From the NCBI GenBank assembly GCA_028278345.1, contig JANQEL010000082.1, positions 1 through 39,292 on the forward strand: a stretch of 39,292 nt of DNA, read 5' to 3'. Made by a program: the position numbers and the translations under genes. Source of the stretch: Myxococcota bacterium. GTDB lineage: Bacteria > Myxococcota_A > UBA9160 > UBA4427. This document shows positions 26,726 to 34,588 of the stretch, piece after piece (the first letter of the stretch is position 1; every line of letters begins with the position of its first letter). Below the pieces are notes generated by a model. That model saw nothing but the letters and a program-made list of their open reading frames with translations, was not told the origin of the DNA and ran no database searches.

Positions 26726-27042
26726 TGGATGGATCGACGATGAAGCGAATCCTGCTTGCCTGTGCCATTGGCATCTTCGTGGGCTCGACGGCAGAAGCGG
26801 GCACGTGTACGGGTGATCAGATGCGCGTAACTGTTTCGGACGCGGGCGGTGGCTCCATCTCATTGAGGGTCAATTGCGGCGGCTCGCACTCGATGGTCCT
26901 CACACAAGATCAGATTGGCACCTCGGCCGAATTGCTGTTCAAGTCCTTGCTGTCCACCGCCTTGATGGCCGCGTCGCTCGGAGAAGAGGCAAGTGTCCAG
27001 GTCTTGGGTGGCCGGCTGACTTGGATCGAGTTCACTCAATAG
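26725..27042 (+). CDS. Small secreted protein, unknown family
   Basis: 105 aa from the ATG overlapping the previous TGA, or 100 aa from an ATG at 26740 that gives a cleaner signal peptide (MKRILLACAIGIFVGSTAEA). The mature part of about 80 residues has two Cys (GTCTGD and VNCGGS) probably forming a disulphide, and looks beta-rich. It pairs with the 49-aa lipoprotein, so the two may work together at the outer membrane. No family recognised. Confidence 0.65.
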   Translation: MDGSTMKRILLACAIGIFVGSTAEAGTCTGDQMRVTVSDAGGGSISLRVNCGGSHSMVLTQDQIGTSAELLFKSLLSTALMAASLGEEASVQVLGGRLTWIEFTQ

Positions 27043-27113
27043 AGTTTCCATCCCATTCGTGCTGGGACACCTCCACTCACACGACGATTGGGATGACGAT
27101 CCTTCGATACCCA

Positions 27114-27153
27114 TCACCTGACTCGCCTCGGCCCGATCGCATCCCCGCTGCCA
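27114..27153 (+). repeat. Left end repeat of a relic element
   Basis: 40 bp that match 30520-30559 at 37 positions, both ending CATCCCCGCTGCCA or the same with one flanking change. The last 12 bases match the tRNA-fMet 3' end (TCCCCGCTACCA) at 11 positions. Its position next to the hairpin and int pseudogene is the same as that of attL. Confidence 0.6.
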
Positions 27154-27156
27154 CTC

Positions 27157-27188
27157 AAGCCCTCGGAATCGCTTGGTTCCGGGGGTTT
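27157..27188 (+). terminator. Hairpin, second copy of the tRNA-associated terminator
   Basis: AAGCCCTCGGAA / TTCCGGGGGTTT, same loop as 16758-16789, followed by TCTCTTTT. It could also end the small secreted-protein operon 115 bp upstream. Confidence 0.6.
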
Positions 27189-27195
27189 TCTCTTT

Positions 27196-27738
27196 TCACC
27201 CCGTCTGGCTGTGTCGGGACTCTTGCGGGGAGGGGATTTGGAGACGGGCGAGTAGGTCAGCAGGCACCTCGCCTTCTCCAACTTCAAGCGGACTGCGATA
27301 GGTGTTGCCGCCCGTCCAGCGGGCGTAGTGCTTCACAGTGACACCCACGTCCGCGTGCCCGAGTTGCTTGCTCACGTACGGGAGTCGGATTCCGACCGAA
27401 AGCAGTTGGGACGCAAACGTATCTCGCAGGTCTTTCGGTGTGACTCCGTCGAGCGTGACATGCGACGGCACCGATTCTTCCTGAATCTCGATCGCGACGA
27501 GCTTCCGCATCGTGCGGAAGTGCCGGTTTCAAGAGATGGCGTGGTCGAGAGGAGCGATCGTTCCCGACGTGGGGTGGCCCTGCTCCATGTGGAATGCCAG
27601 AAGCGCGTTGCGGAGCCTTCTGGACATCGCCACGACCCCTTCTCAGCCACTCTTGGTGGGGCCCGGGTACTTGCCCCGTGATCGACTCATCCGGACGCGG
27701 ATCGAGCGCGACTCGTCACTCCCGGCCTCGCCGAAGTA
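27196..27738 (-). pseudogene. Tyrosine integrase pseudogene (C-terminal 180 codons)
   Basis: Related throughout to the intact int at 16797: over the last 104 residues 92 are identical by my count, including the catalytic LRDTFAS, LGHADVGVT and KHYARW. Two in-frame stops interrupt it, one where int has SGRER (CGA to TGA) and one where it has YRNRH (CGA to TGA). The N-terminal 240 or so codons are missing. Homology ends abruptly near 27738, where the RCC1-hydrolase gene begins in the same frame. Confidence 0.85.
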
Positions 27739-29859
27739 CCACAGCGAAACGAACCCAGCCACGAGCAATCCCAGTCCCAAAGGCCATGATTGCGAGAGCA
27801 TCGGGACGTCGTTCGCACTTTCGACGAGGCCGAATCGAACATTCGTGACCCGAATCTCCGACTGGGCCGCAGAGTAGGAATCCAAACGCAATGCCAGAGG
27901 GTGGGTTCCGGCCGGATACTCCGAATCGAGCGCAACGATCTTCGAGTTGACTCCGCCTGGAGCGTGTCGCTCATCGCTCACGAACAACTGGCTCCCATCG
28001 AACTCAACCGAGAACCAACCCTCCGCTTGCGTCACGAATTCGAAGTCGAACAAGATCGCGTTGAACGGCGCGTCAGAGTCCACGTTCATCACGACCCACG
28101 AGGGAGAGCTGGTCTGCAGGCACAAGCCGTTCGCGACGTAGCAGAACACACCAGAAGACAGTTCCGGGATGAGCAAGATCGATTCGTACACGGTTGCGAC
28201 GAGGTTGGACGCACGTCTCAACTGCGTGCCGATTTGAAGCGTCTCGCCGCGCGGGTACTGGGTATGATTGGGTAGATTGCCCATCTCCTGGGAGCGAATG
28301 AAGCCCCATCCCTCGGTTGCGGCCGAAAGCGGGGCCATTACGGTCTGGAGATACCACTGGTGGGGCCACGCGTGACGTTCGCCAGCATTTGCACTCGACG
28401 AAAGCCCTGTCAGGTTCAGGTTGTATGCATTCGGGAGTTCGTGGTCCGTCATGTCGACCCAGAAGGCCTCGTTTGGATCGGGAAGCGGAAAGAAGTCGAC
28501 GTACTGCTCGGACCAGGTCGACGAATCGCCCAACGCCGGCGCCGTCGGTCCTGCCAAGACGGTGGGTGCGTATGAGTCGAGAAACGTTGTATGGATCGTC
28601 GCGCCGGGAATCGACTCGAGCTTCTCCGCAGCGGCCTCGATCAGCCAGCTTCCCGCACTGTGCCCAATGAGATGGAATCGGCTGTAGTTCTGCCCGACCA
28701 GGTAGCTACCCAGCCGCTCACCGAGCTGTTCTGCACGTCGTGCGGCGCCGTGCGGTGCGATTCCGTCACTGTCGCTGGGCCAGTGACACGCTACGACCAC
28801 CCATTGATTCGCGTTTCCATTCTCGCTGAGACGAAGGCCGATTTCGTAGGCCATCGTGTCTGGCCAGGTCGGATCGCCACCAAGGGGTGTCCATCCATGG
28901 GTCACGAGGACCAGACCATCGACGCCAGGTGGCGTAGGCGGAACCGTTCCCGATTCACAGTGGTAGCTTGGCTGGCTCGGTGGACCCGACGAGGGAACGT
29001 AACTGAACAGTGAATAGGTGAGTTCAGCAGGCACGGTCGACTGGCCATAGTTGTCCAGCCCCCAACACGCGATGCCGTTCTCACCCAAGGCGCAGGTGTG
29101 GTACCAGCCGGCCGAGATGGCCACCGGGTTCACGAGCTCGCTCGGAACTGGCACCGCCGGAAAGTCACCCCAGCACGTCACACCGTTGTCATCGATTGCG
29201 CATGTATGCCGGTGTCCAGCGGCCACCTTCTTGGGATTCACGAGACCTGGGGGTACGGATACCTGACCCCAGGTGTCGATTCCCCAACACACGACGCCGT
29301 TGTCGTCGATTACGCAGTTGTGCTGTCTGCCAGCCGAGATGTGGCGCGGGTTGATGAGGCCAGGCGGTGGGTCCCAATAACCGGGTCCTCCATCTCCCCA
29401 ACACACGACGCCGCTGTCGTCGATCACGCAGTTGTGGTTGTAGCCCGCCGTGATCTCGCGCGGGTTCACGATTCCAGCGGGCACGGTGATCTGACCGAGG
29501 TCGTTCCACCCCCAGCAGGTCACGCCATTGTCGTCGATTACGCACTGATGGGAGTATCCCGCCGCTATCGCGGTTGGGTTCGTCAAGCCGGGCGGAACCG
29601 GCCGGACACCGTAGCCCCAGCAGGAGGCGCCGCTGTCGTCGATCGCGCAGGTGCGGTACTCGCCAGCGGAAATATCGATTGGGTTGCTCAGTCCGGCAGG
29701 AACCGTCGTCTGGCCGTCGCCAACGAATCCCCAGCAGTGAGCTCCAGCGTCATCGATCGCGCAGGAGTAGTTGTAGCCCGCGGAGACTTCGTATGACGAA
29801 GCGACTCTTGCGAACAGGAGAATCACCCCTATCGCCAGCCAAGCGCATCGGAAGTGCAT
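27643..29859 (-). CDS. Secreted RCC1-repeat protein with alpha/beta-hydrolase domain, 3' end fused to int relic
   Basis: 738 aa. Signal peptide (AWLAIGVILLFARVASS), then about eight RCC1-like repeats of 35-40 residues (AGYNHNCVIDDSGVVCWG and variants), each with a paired Cys, expected to fold as a beta-propeller. Residues about 310-530 form a lipase-like alpha/beta hydrolase: LVLVTHGWTPLGGDP (oxyanion region), GHSAGSW (nucleophile Ser) and a late His. A beta-rich domain and a hydrophobic tail starting VPMLSQSWPLGLGLLVAGF resemble an IPTL/PEP-CTERM sorting signal. The last 30 residues after YFGE come from the integrase pseudogene, replacing the usual basic tail. Start ATG 29859 has GGAG at five bases. 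Probably surface or secreted; substrate unknown. Confidence 0.8.
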   Translation of the reverse strand: MHFRCAWLAIGVILLFARVASSYEVSAGYNYSCAIDDAGAHCWGFVGDGQTTVPAGLSNPIDISAGEYRTCAIDDSGASCWGYGVRPVPPGLTNPTAIAAGYSHQCVIDDNGVTCWGWNDLGQITVPAGIVNPREITAGYNHNCVIDDSGVVCWGDGGPGYWDPPPGLINPRHISAGRQHNCVIDDNGVVCWGIDTWGQVSVPPGLVNPKKVAAGHRHTCAIDDNGVTCWGDFPAVPVPSELVNPVAISAGWYHTCALGENGIACWGLDNYGQSTVPAELTYSLFSYVPSSGPPSQPSYHCESGTVPPTPPGVDGLVLVTHGWTPLGGDPTWPDTMAYEIGLRLSENGNANQWVVVACHWPSDSDGIAPHGAARRAEQLGERLGSYLVGQNYSRFHLIGHSAGSWLIEAAAEKLESIPGATIHTTFLDSYAPTVLAGPTAPALGDSSTWSEQYVDFFPLPDPNEAFWVDMTDHELPNAYNLNLTGLSSSANAGERHAWPHQWYLQTVMAPLSAATEGWGFIRSQEMGNLPNHTQYPRGETLQIGTQLRRASNLVATVYESILLIPELSSGVFCYVANGLCLQTSSPSWVVMNVDSDAPFNAILFDFEFVTQAEGWFSVEFDGSQLFVSDERHAPGGVNSKIVALDSEYPAGTHPLALRLDSYSAAQSEIRVTNVRFGLVESANDVPMLSQSWPLGLGLLVAGFVSLWYFGEAGSDESRSIRVRMSRSRGKYPGPTKSG

Positions 29860-30223
29860 CGTCGCTCCGACCATTGGCAGGATCGCTCCGGGTTCCCGGT
29901 TGATTGCACAAGCCACACGCAAGCAACATTCGGCATGGGCGGCTTCGGCGGGATGCGGCTTTGAGTCAGGACGTCGCTCGGCATCCCCGCAGACATCTTG
30001 ACTCAACCGACGCAGACGCGAAAGCACCGTAGGGGCCCCTATCGAGGCCCGTTCCCAATTTGTCTCCCAACTTGGCAGACTGAATCTCGTCCGAGGGTTT
30101 CGCGAAACGCGGCTCGCTCGACGTACGTGTTGAGATCACCTGGAGGAGCCATGAAGCTCCAAAACGAAAGGCCCTCCAGGAGCCCGAGGCGATACGCCCG
30201 AAGAGCTTGCCGAGAATATCGTG

Positions 30224-30358
30224 ATGAATTGCTTCTGTTCGTGTCCTTCGATCGAAGAAGACGAGCCGGACCACGGCATATCCTTTTTCGGGGAAGACTC
30301 GGGCCAGTATTACAATTACGACGAGTTCGATGACGAAGAGGACGACGTCCCCTTCTGA
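30224..30358 (+). CDS. Possible 44-residue acidic protein with SSB-like tip
   Basis: Begins MNCFCSCPSIEEDEPD and ends DEFDDEEDDVPF, like the acidic C-terminal tip of single-stranded-DNA-binding proteins (DDDIPF type). The frame extends upstream without a stop to 30155. The good ribosome-binding site and ATG at 30151 are in a different frame, so this may be the remains of a longer frameshifted gene. Low confidence. Confidence 0.3.
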   Translation: MNCFCSCPSIEEDEPDHGISFFGEDSGQYYNYDEFDDEEDDVPF

Positions 30359-30519
30359 GCTGCTCGATGCAACGCGAAACTCACAGGGGATCTTGACTCC
30401 GAATCGGCGCAACGTCGGCTCGAGGATCGCTTGCGCTGGGAACGTGGTGTCGGGCAGCTCGCTTGACCGTGGGGCAACTGAGTCAGACAACAAACTGGAT
30501 TCCGATCGACACGCGAAGG

Positions 30520-30559
30520 TCACCTGACTCGCCTCGCTCCCATCGCATCCCCGCTGCCA
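30520..30559 (+). repeat. Right end repeat of the relic element
   Basis: Matches 27114-27153 at 37 of 40 positions. The mismatches are clustered at repeat positions 18, 19 and 22. Confidence 0.6.
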
Positions 30560-30566
30560 ATATCAA

Positions 30567-30596
30567 AAGCCCAGGAATCGACGGATTCCGGGGCTT
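30567..30596 (+). terminator. Hairpin, third copy of the tRNA-associated type
   Basis: AAGCCCAGGAATC / GATTCCGGGGCTT, 13 bp with one mismatch and a four-base loop, then CGTTGTGTT. It follows CCCCGCTGCCA as the other copies do. Confidence 0.5.
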
Positions 30597-30708
30597 CGTT
30601 GTGTTCGGCGTTTCGGTCCCGTTTCGCCAAAGGTCGGTCGGTCGCTGCGCCTGCCTAGGTGGCCAACCCGCGACCACCAATGACGAGAAGAAGGCGCGCA
30701 AAGGCGAA

Positions 30709-30855
30709 TCACGTAAGTCCGAACAGCCAGACCAAGGCGGCAACACCGGAGAAGCCAGGGATGGCGACAGATGCTTCCACCAGAATGCTGTGGGTCTCGA
30801 AGGGACCGGGCATGGTGGCTTCGATGCGGCGTACCAGCCAGTTGTCAGCCGACAC
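30709..30855 (-). pseudogene. Decayed 3' end of a secreted-protein gene
   Basis: A 48-codon frame with GC-rich third positions: SADNWLVRRIEATMPGPFET, then a hydrophobic end IPGFSGVAALVWLFGLT that looks like a C-terminal sorting tail. A TAG lies two codons before the GTG at 30855, and the frame upstream continues as plausible coding sequence (VFPGRQCNLQWAWRDAAGWH). I read this as a gene end broken by a nonsense mutation. The family is not identified. Confidence 0.35.
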
Positions 30856-30965
30856 ATGCTAGTCGTGCCATCCCGCCGCGTCACGCCAAGCCCACTGCAG
30901 GTTGCACTGACGACCGGGAAACACCATCGTCTCGGATTGAGCGGAATACAGCAGCGGGGTACGTC

Positions 30966-31397
30966 GTGGCATTGAACAAGCGCTCCCACTCTCTTTGGAT
31001 TCTCGCCGTCTCATGCATCGCTCTCGGCGCATGTGGAAAGAGTGGCGACGGTGTCGATGACGCCATTGACGTCTGCGACGAGGCCTGCGAAGTCCTGGAC
31101 GAGTGCCACGAGCACCCGGATTCCGGGCCTTTCGCCGAACGCGATTGCAGAGCGATATGCGCTGAGGTCGACCCCGAAGACAACTTCGACCCCGGTTGCG
31201 ATGAGGAACTCGCCAAGCTGTTCGAGTGTGTCTCCGACGCGAACTGCGGAACCCTGCTCTTTCATCTCGACTTCGAAGAGATCGACACGATGCGGGACTT
31301 GATTCTCCAAACACACGACTTCACAGGCTGCGAACACCAAGGACAGCAAGCGTACGACGACTGCCAAGCGGAGTTCGACTTGCCTGCGGTTGATTGA
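30966..31397 (+). CDS. Cys-rich lipoprotein
   Basis: 143 aa. Signal peptide with lipobox CIALGAC. The mature chain has about ten Cys in a pattern like DVCDEACEVLDECHEHPDSG, ERDCRAICAEV, GCDEELAKLFECV, NCG, forming a likely disulphide-linked helical domain of a kind frequent in myxobacteria. Acidic overall. The start is GTG at 30966, after GGGG; TTG at 30972 is possible. Followed 47 bp on by a perfect terminator hairpin. Function unknown. Confidence 0.75.
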   Translation: MALNKRSHSLWILAVSCIALGACGKSGDGVDDAIDVCDEACEVLDECHEHPDSGPFAERDCRAICAEVDPEDNFDPGCDEELAKLFECVSDANCGTLLFHLDFEEIDTMRDLILQTHDFTGCEHQGQQAYDDCQAEFDLPAVD

Positions 31398-31443
31398 AAC
31401 GAGATTCCCGCGGTTCGGCCCGGGGCTCGCTGCCAGGATCGAT

Positions 31444-31473
31444 AGCCCCCGGAATCCGATGATTCCGGGGGCT
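31444..31473 (+). terminator. Terminator after the Cys-rich lipoprotein gene; fourth hairpin copy
   Basis: A perfect 13-bp stem, AGCCCCCGGAATC / GATTCCGGGGGCT, loop CGAT, then TCGTGGTTTC. It is preceded by CTCGCTGCCA, again like the tRNA 3' end. Confidence 0.7.
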
Positions 31474-31539
31474 TCGTGGTTTCGCCTGGACTCGGATGCG
31501 GCACTCATCCGCGACACCGTCGAGCACCGCCCAGCGTGA

Positions 31540-32721
31540 TCAGTGGCGGTACTCCTCCCACAGCGCATCCACGATCGTTTCCAGCATGGCGCGCATGAGG
31601 CTCGGGTCTTCGATGATGCCGATGTGATCGACCTGCTCGAAAACCAGGTTGTGCTGAGCAATCGTCGTGGAGTCGAAGTCTTCGACGCCGTCGTTCGGCT
31701 TCACGAGGCCGTCTCCGTCGGGGATGTCGGTCAGGTCGATCAGGCCCTGACGCGCGTTGCCCTGCGGTGCGCTGCTGTCGAGCACGCCGCCGAAGCCCGC
31801 GAAGGTGCGAGAGATGAGACGGATGTCGAGGTTCAGCTCCTGGGCGAAAGGCGGACCGGGGATCTCGAGTACGTCGATCAGGTTCGCGATCGTCGCCGTC
31901 CTGTCGACGGTTTCGAAGGCGATCCTGCCCTGCTCACCCGCCGCCGCTTCGGCTCCTCCGATCAAGAGCGGGCCGATCTCCGATTCGATCAATCGCCCCC
32001 CTTTCACCGCGCCCGCAATGCCGATGATGCGATCGAACGACGGAAGACCGGCGCTGCGAAGGCGGTGATCGGTCATCACGGCGTCGATCATTCCCTGGCT
32101 GTGCGCGAAGAACCAACCGACTCGACCACGCTTGAAGCCGCTGCGAAAGAACCCGCCGGACGAGCGCAGGATCTCGAGCTGCTCGAGGGTCGTGTCGCTC
32201 TGCTGGCGCGCACTGATGACGTTGAACTTCGGGCTCCCGATGGCGAAGATGCGAACCCGCTTCTGGATCGCCGACGGAATCGGCACGCCCTCGAGTTCAT
32301 AGACCCTGCGCAGGTCGGTCGCTCCGGGCTCGGGGTCCGTCATGTTCGAGTAGAGCAACACGACGGTCTTGAAGTGTTGCGCCAGCAGGTAGATCGAAGC
32401 CGGCGAGAACATGATGTTCCCGACACCCGGTCGGACATAGGCGACGCGCCCCAGGCGACCGAGCTTGGGAAAGCCGAGATCGACTGCGTCGTCCGCGGCC
32501 TCGACAGTCCTGAAGTCGACGGGTGCGCCCGCCACGAAGGGTGCGAACAGCGCGTCGATCCCCTCCTGGTTGTCGATGTGGACCGCCGGATCTTCGAGTC
32601 TCGGAATCGACTTGCCCGCCACGATGATCGAGTCGGCGGCCGCAACTCCGGCTGTCGAGCCGGACCACAACATCGCGACAAGAAGCAGTGAAGTATGTTT
32701 CGTACTGACTGAACCGAACAT
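31540..32721 (-). CDS. Exported alpha/beta-hydrolase-like protein
   Basis: 393 aa. Signal peptide (SLLLVAMLWSGSTAGVAAA). The central motif FFAHSQGMIDAVM fits the nucleophile elbow of an alpha/beta hydrolase (A-H-S-Q-G for G-x-S-x-G), near the middle of the chain. A later acid (DGLVKPNDGVEDFD) and a final His (QVDHIGIIED) could complete a triad. The likely role is an esterase or lipase in the periplasm or outside the cell. CTGGAGGGC precedes the ATG at 32721, which is preferred over an upstream in-frame ATG. Confidence 0.75.
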   Translation of the reverse strand: MFGSVSTKHTSLLLVAMLWSGSTAGVAAADSIIVAGKSIPRLEDPAVHIDNQEGIDALFAPFVAGAPVDFRTVEAADDAVDLGFPKLGRLGRVAYVRPGVGNIMFSPASIYLLAQHFKTVVLLYSNMTDPEPGATDLRRVYELEGVPIPSAIQKRVRIFAIGSPKFNVISARQQSDTTLEQLEILRSSGGFFRSGFKRGRVGWFFAHSQGMIDAVMTDHRLRSAGLPSFDRIIGIAGAVKGGRLIESEIGPLLIGGAEAAAGEQGRIAFETVDRTATIANLIDVLEIPGPPFAQELNLDIRLISRTFAGFGGVLDSSAPQGNARQGLIDLTDIPDGDGLVKPNDGVEDFDSTTIAQHNLVFEQVDHIGIIEDPSLMRAMLETIVDALWEEYRH

Positions 32722-32831
32722 GGTGTTGCCCTCCAGATTGAGCGAACCAGCGCGAGTGTGCTGAGGTCCGCACAAGCACCCTACGCGACAACGCGGAACG
32801 GTGTAAAGCCAAAGGTTGGCTCTAGTTCGCC

Positions 32832-33656
32832 TCAGTCGTGATAGTCGGCGTACAACTGCGGCAAGAAGCTTGCGAGGTGGTTCATCTCCATGCCGCAGTG
32901 GACGATCATGTCGCGGCCCAGGTCCTGCTCGACCATGCGGTTCACCACGAAGTCCGAGCTGAGCAGTCGGCTCACCGGGTTCCGCTTGCCGGCGCCCTTC
33001 AGTTCGGGGCGGCCGAGCCAGAAGCGGCTGCGCATTTCGGAGCCGCCCTCCACTTCGCGAATCTGATGGATCAGTCTGCCGATCGTGATGGGGGCGCGCT
33101 GCAGTCCCACGGTGCCGTAGACCGTGGCCGTGATGCCGGCTTCGGCGTGGCGTGACGGGTCGGAGAAGACTTCCGCGGGGTCCGTAAAGGTGATCGTGAT
33201 GTCCTGCTTCACGTGGCCGATGTACTCGGTCACGAAGTGCGTGGTCATGTACTTCTCACGATCACCGAGGTGCGGATCGTCGCCCGCCATCTCCTTCGTT
33301 CCGTTCGCCATGTGGGCCCGGGGGTGCCAGAGCTTGTAACGCTGATGTTCCATGTAGTGCCAGCCCATCCACCACTCGAACATCGCACCCGTCACGCCGG
33401 GCATCTCGGTGAGGACGGCCACGAAGATCTCGCCCGAACGAAGGGTCGTGCATCCGTTTTCGAAGGGCAGATAGCCGGGCTCGACGAGACGATCGGCTTC
33501 GTCGATCGGGAAGCCGAACTCCGAGGCTTCCGGACCGTGGATCACGGCGTGGGCCACGGGGGCGGGCAGCGGTTTCATCTCCGGGTTCCAGTAGCGCGCA
33601 TAGGGCTTGCCCTCGAGGTCCCCATCACGCATTCCCAGATACACGTCACGACTCAT
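32832..33656 (-). CDS. DAPG hydrolase (PhlG/phloretin hydrolase) family protein
   Basis: 274 aa. GVTGAMFEWWMGWHYMEHQR then YKLWHPRAH matches the zinc-binding and active-site stretch of 2,4-diacetylphloroglucinol and phloretin hydrolases (GVTxxMxxWWxxWH...RYKxWxPxxH). A later HCGMEMNHLASFLP may supply further ligands. These enzymes cleave a C-C bond next to an aryl ketone. Here the substrate is unknown and may be another aromatic or beta-diketone compound. No signal peptide, so cytoplasmic. It sits 110 bp upstream of the exported hydrolase on the same strand. Confidence 0.78.
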   Translation of the reverse strand: MSRDVYLGMRDGDLEGKPYARYWNPEMKPLPAPVAHAVIHGPEASEFGFPIDEADRLVEPGYLPFENGCTTLRSGEIFVAVLTEMPGVTGAMFEWWMGWHYMEHQRYKLWHPRAHMANGTKEMAGDDPHLGDREKYMTTHFVTEYIGHVKQDITITFTDPAEVFSDPSRHAEAGITATVYGTVGLQRAPITIGRLIHQIREVEGGSEMRSRFWLGRPELKGAGKRNPVSRLLSSDFVVNRMVEQDLGRDMIVHCGMEMNHLASFLPQLYADYHD

Positions 33657-33755
33657 CGTTCGGACCTCGCGAGTTCGGCTTCAGGCGTCCGCCCGCGGAG
33701 CACTCTTACGGCCCGCGACGCCGCCGGATTTCCCAGACACCCCCACGAACGATAA

Positions 33756-33786
33756 CCGCCCCCGTCGCGCAAGGCTTCGGGGGCGG
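33756..33786. terminator. Hairpin downstream of the H-NOX gene
   Basis: A perfect 9-bp GC stem, CCGCCCCCG / CGGGGGCGG, with a 13-base loop. On the minus strand it is followed by TTAT. It lies 57 bp after the stop of the H-NOX gene, so it is likely to end that transcript. Confidence 0.55.
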
Positions 33787-33842
33787 CTCCATGCGACCCA
33801 CGTCTTGGGAATACGAACTCGGCTCGGGTCCAATGCGCCTCG

Positions 33843-34382
33843 TCAGTCGCTCGACCTCGATATCAAGAAGCGCTTCTCGCCGTAGCTCGAGTCGGCGATC
33901 TGTTTCACGGTCCCGTCGACTGCGAACGTTTCCAACAGGCCCTCGAGCAGTCCTTCGACCATCGGTTCCAGACCCGATCGCTCGGATACGTAGAGGACGA
34001 CCCATCCGGCTTCGATCTCTTCGACACCGAAGTTCGGCGGGACGAGTTTCGGCATCGACTTCGCCACCGAGACATGGAGCCGATCGAGATTCTCGAGAAA
34101 CTCGTAGAGACCGCTACTCGAACTCATCAGATCCCCGTACGCGGACTCCGCGGTGAACAGGATCCAGTGGCGCCCAAACGCTCGAAGGAACGCGTCAGCG
34201 GGCGATCCGAGCGCCTCGCAGGCGGCGCCCACGATGTCATAGGCGAGCTCGTCCGGATACTGCTGGAGATCGACGAAGGGTTCGTCACCGAGACCGACCT
34301 GCCCTGCGATCTGCCGCCATGTGCTTTCGCTCGCGGAGTACTCGATGAACTCCTTCAAGCCGCGGTTCACCAGACCGTACAT
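33843..34382 (-). CDS. H-NOX (haem NO/O2-binding) sensor protein
   Basis: 179 aa, standard for a stand-alone H-NOX. The proximal haem ligand is probably His103 (NLDRLHVSVAKSMPKLVPP), and the haem-propionate motif YxSxR is Tyr131-Ser133-Arg135 (LYVSERSGL). It begins MYGLVNRGLKEFIEY as the family does. The distal pocket has no obvious Tyr at the O2-stabilising position, so NO sensing is more likely than O2. AGGAGAAGCC precedes the ATG. The usual partner (histidine kinase or GGDEF/EAL protein) is not adjacent; the EAL protein at the right edge is 4 kb away. Confidence 0.9.
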   Translation of the reverse strand: MYGLVNRGLKEFIEYSASESTWRQIAGQVGLGDEPFVDLQQYPDELAYDIVGAACEALGSPADAFLRAFGRHWILFTAESAYGDLMSSSSGLYEFLENLDRLHVSVAKSMPKLVPPNFGVEEIEAGWVVLYVSERSGLEPMVEGLLEGLLETFAVDGTVKQIADSSYGEKRFLISRSSD

Positions 34383-34588
34383 GGCTTCTCCTCTCGCCCG
34401 CGCCCTGCGCACTCCGGATCGAGCGAGGGGCCAGCGCACAAGGGGACTATCGGCCCAACCGCGGCTGCGAGGAATCGAGCGTTTCCCCGAGCTGCGCTCC
34501 GGGGAGAAGCGGAGTCGAGAGGATGCGACCGCCGAGACACTTCACCGCAGCACACGTCGCCGACGAGAATTCGGGGAGGTCGCTTCCG

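Larger units (their letters stand above)
27114..30559. mobile_element. Relic of a second related integrative element
   Basis: Flanked by 40-bp direct repeats (37/40). It carries at its left end the same order as the intact element (tRNA-end-like sequence, hairpin, int reading left), with the integrase broken. The only large intact cargo is the RCC1-hydrolase gene. The ATPase, ribbon-helix-helix and HTH genes are absent, so most of the original element has been lost. Confidence 0.55.
29860..30965. other. Gene-poor stretch with relics and repeats
   Basis: 1.1 kb upstream of the hydrolase gene with no solid gene. It contains a 44-codon acidic frame (30224-30358), the right end repeat of the relic element (30520-30559), a hairpin (30567-30596) and a decayed gene end on the minus strand (30709-30855). 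A GGAGGAGCC-ATG pair at 30148-30153 looks like a real start, but its frame is Arg-rich junk, so a frameshifted gene is possible here. Base composition is lower in GC than the flanking chromosome. Confidence 0.5.

Noticed and set aside
29100..29800. Regular repeats of about 110 bp that could suggest a CRISPR or satellite array
   Set aside because: They are the coding repeats of RCC1 blades (Cys-Trp-Gly each unit); unit sequence varies and no constant spacer-repeat pattern exists.
29966..30523. 185-codon minus-strand frame
   Set aside because: No recognisable domain, poor start, and it crosses the end repeat of the relic element; codon bias is not gene-like.
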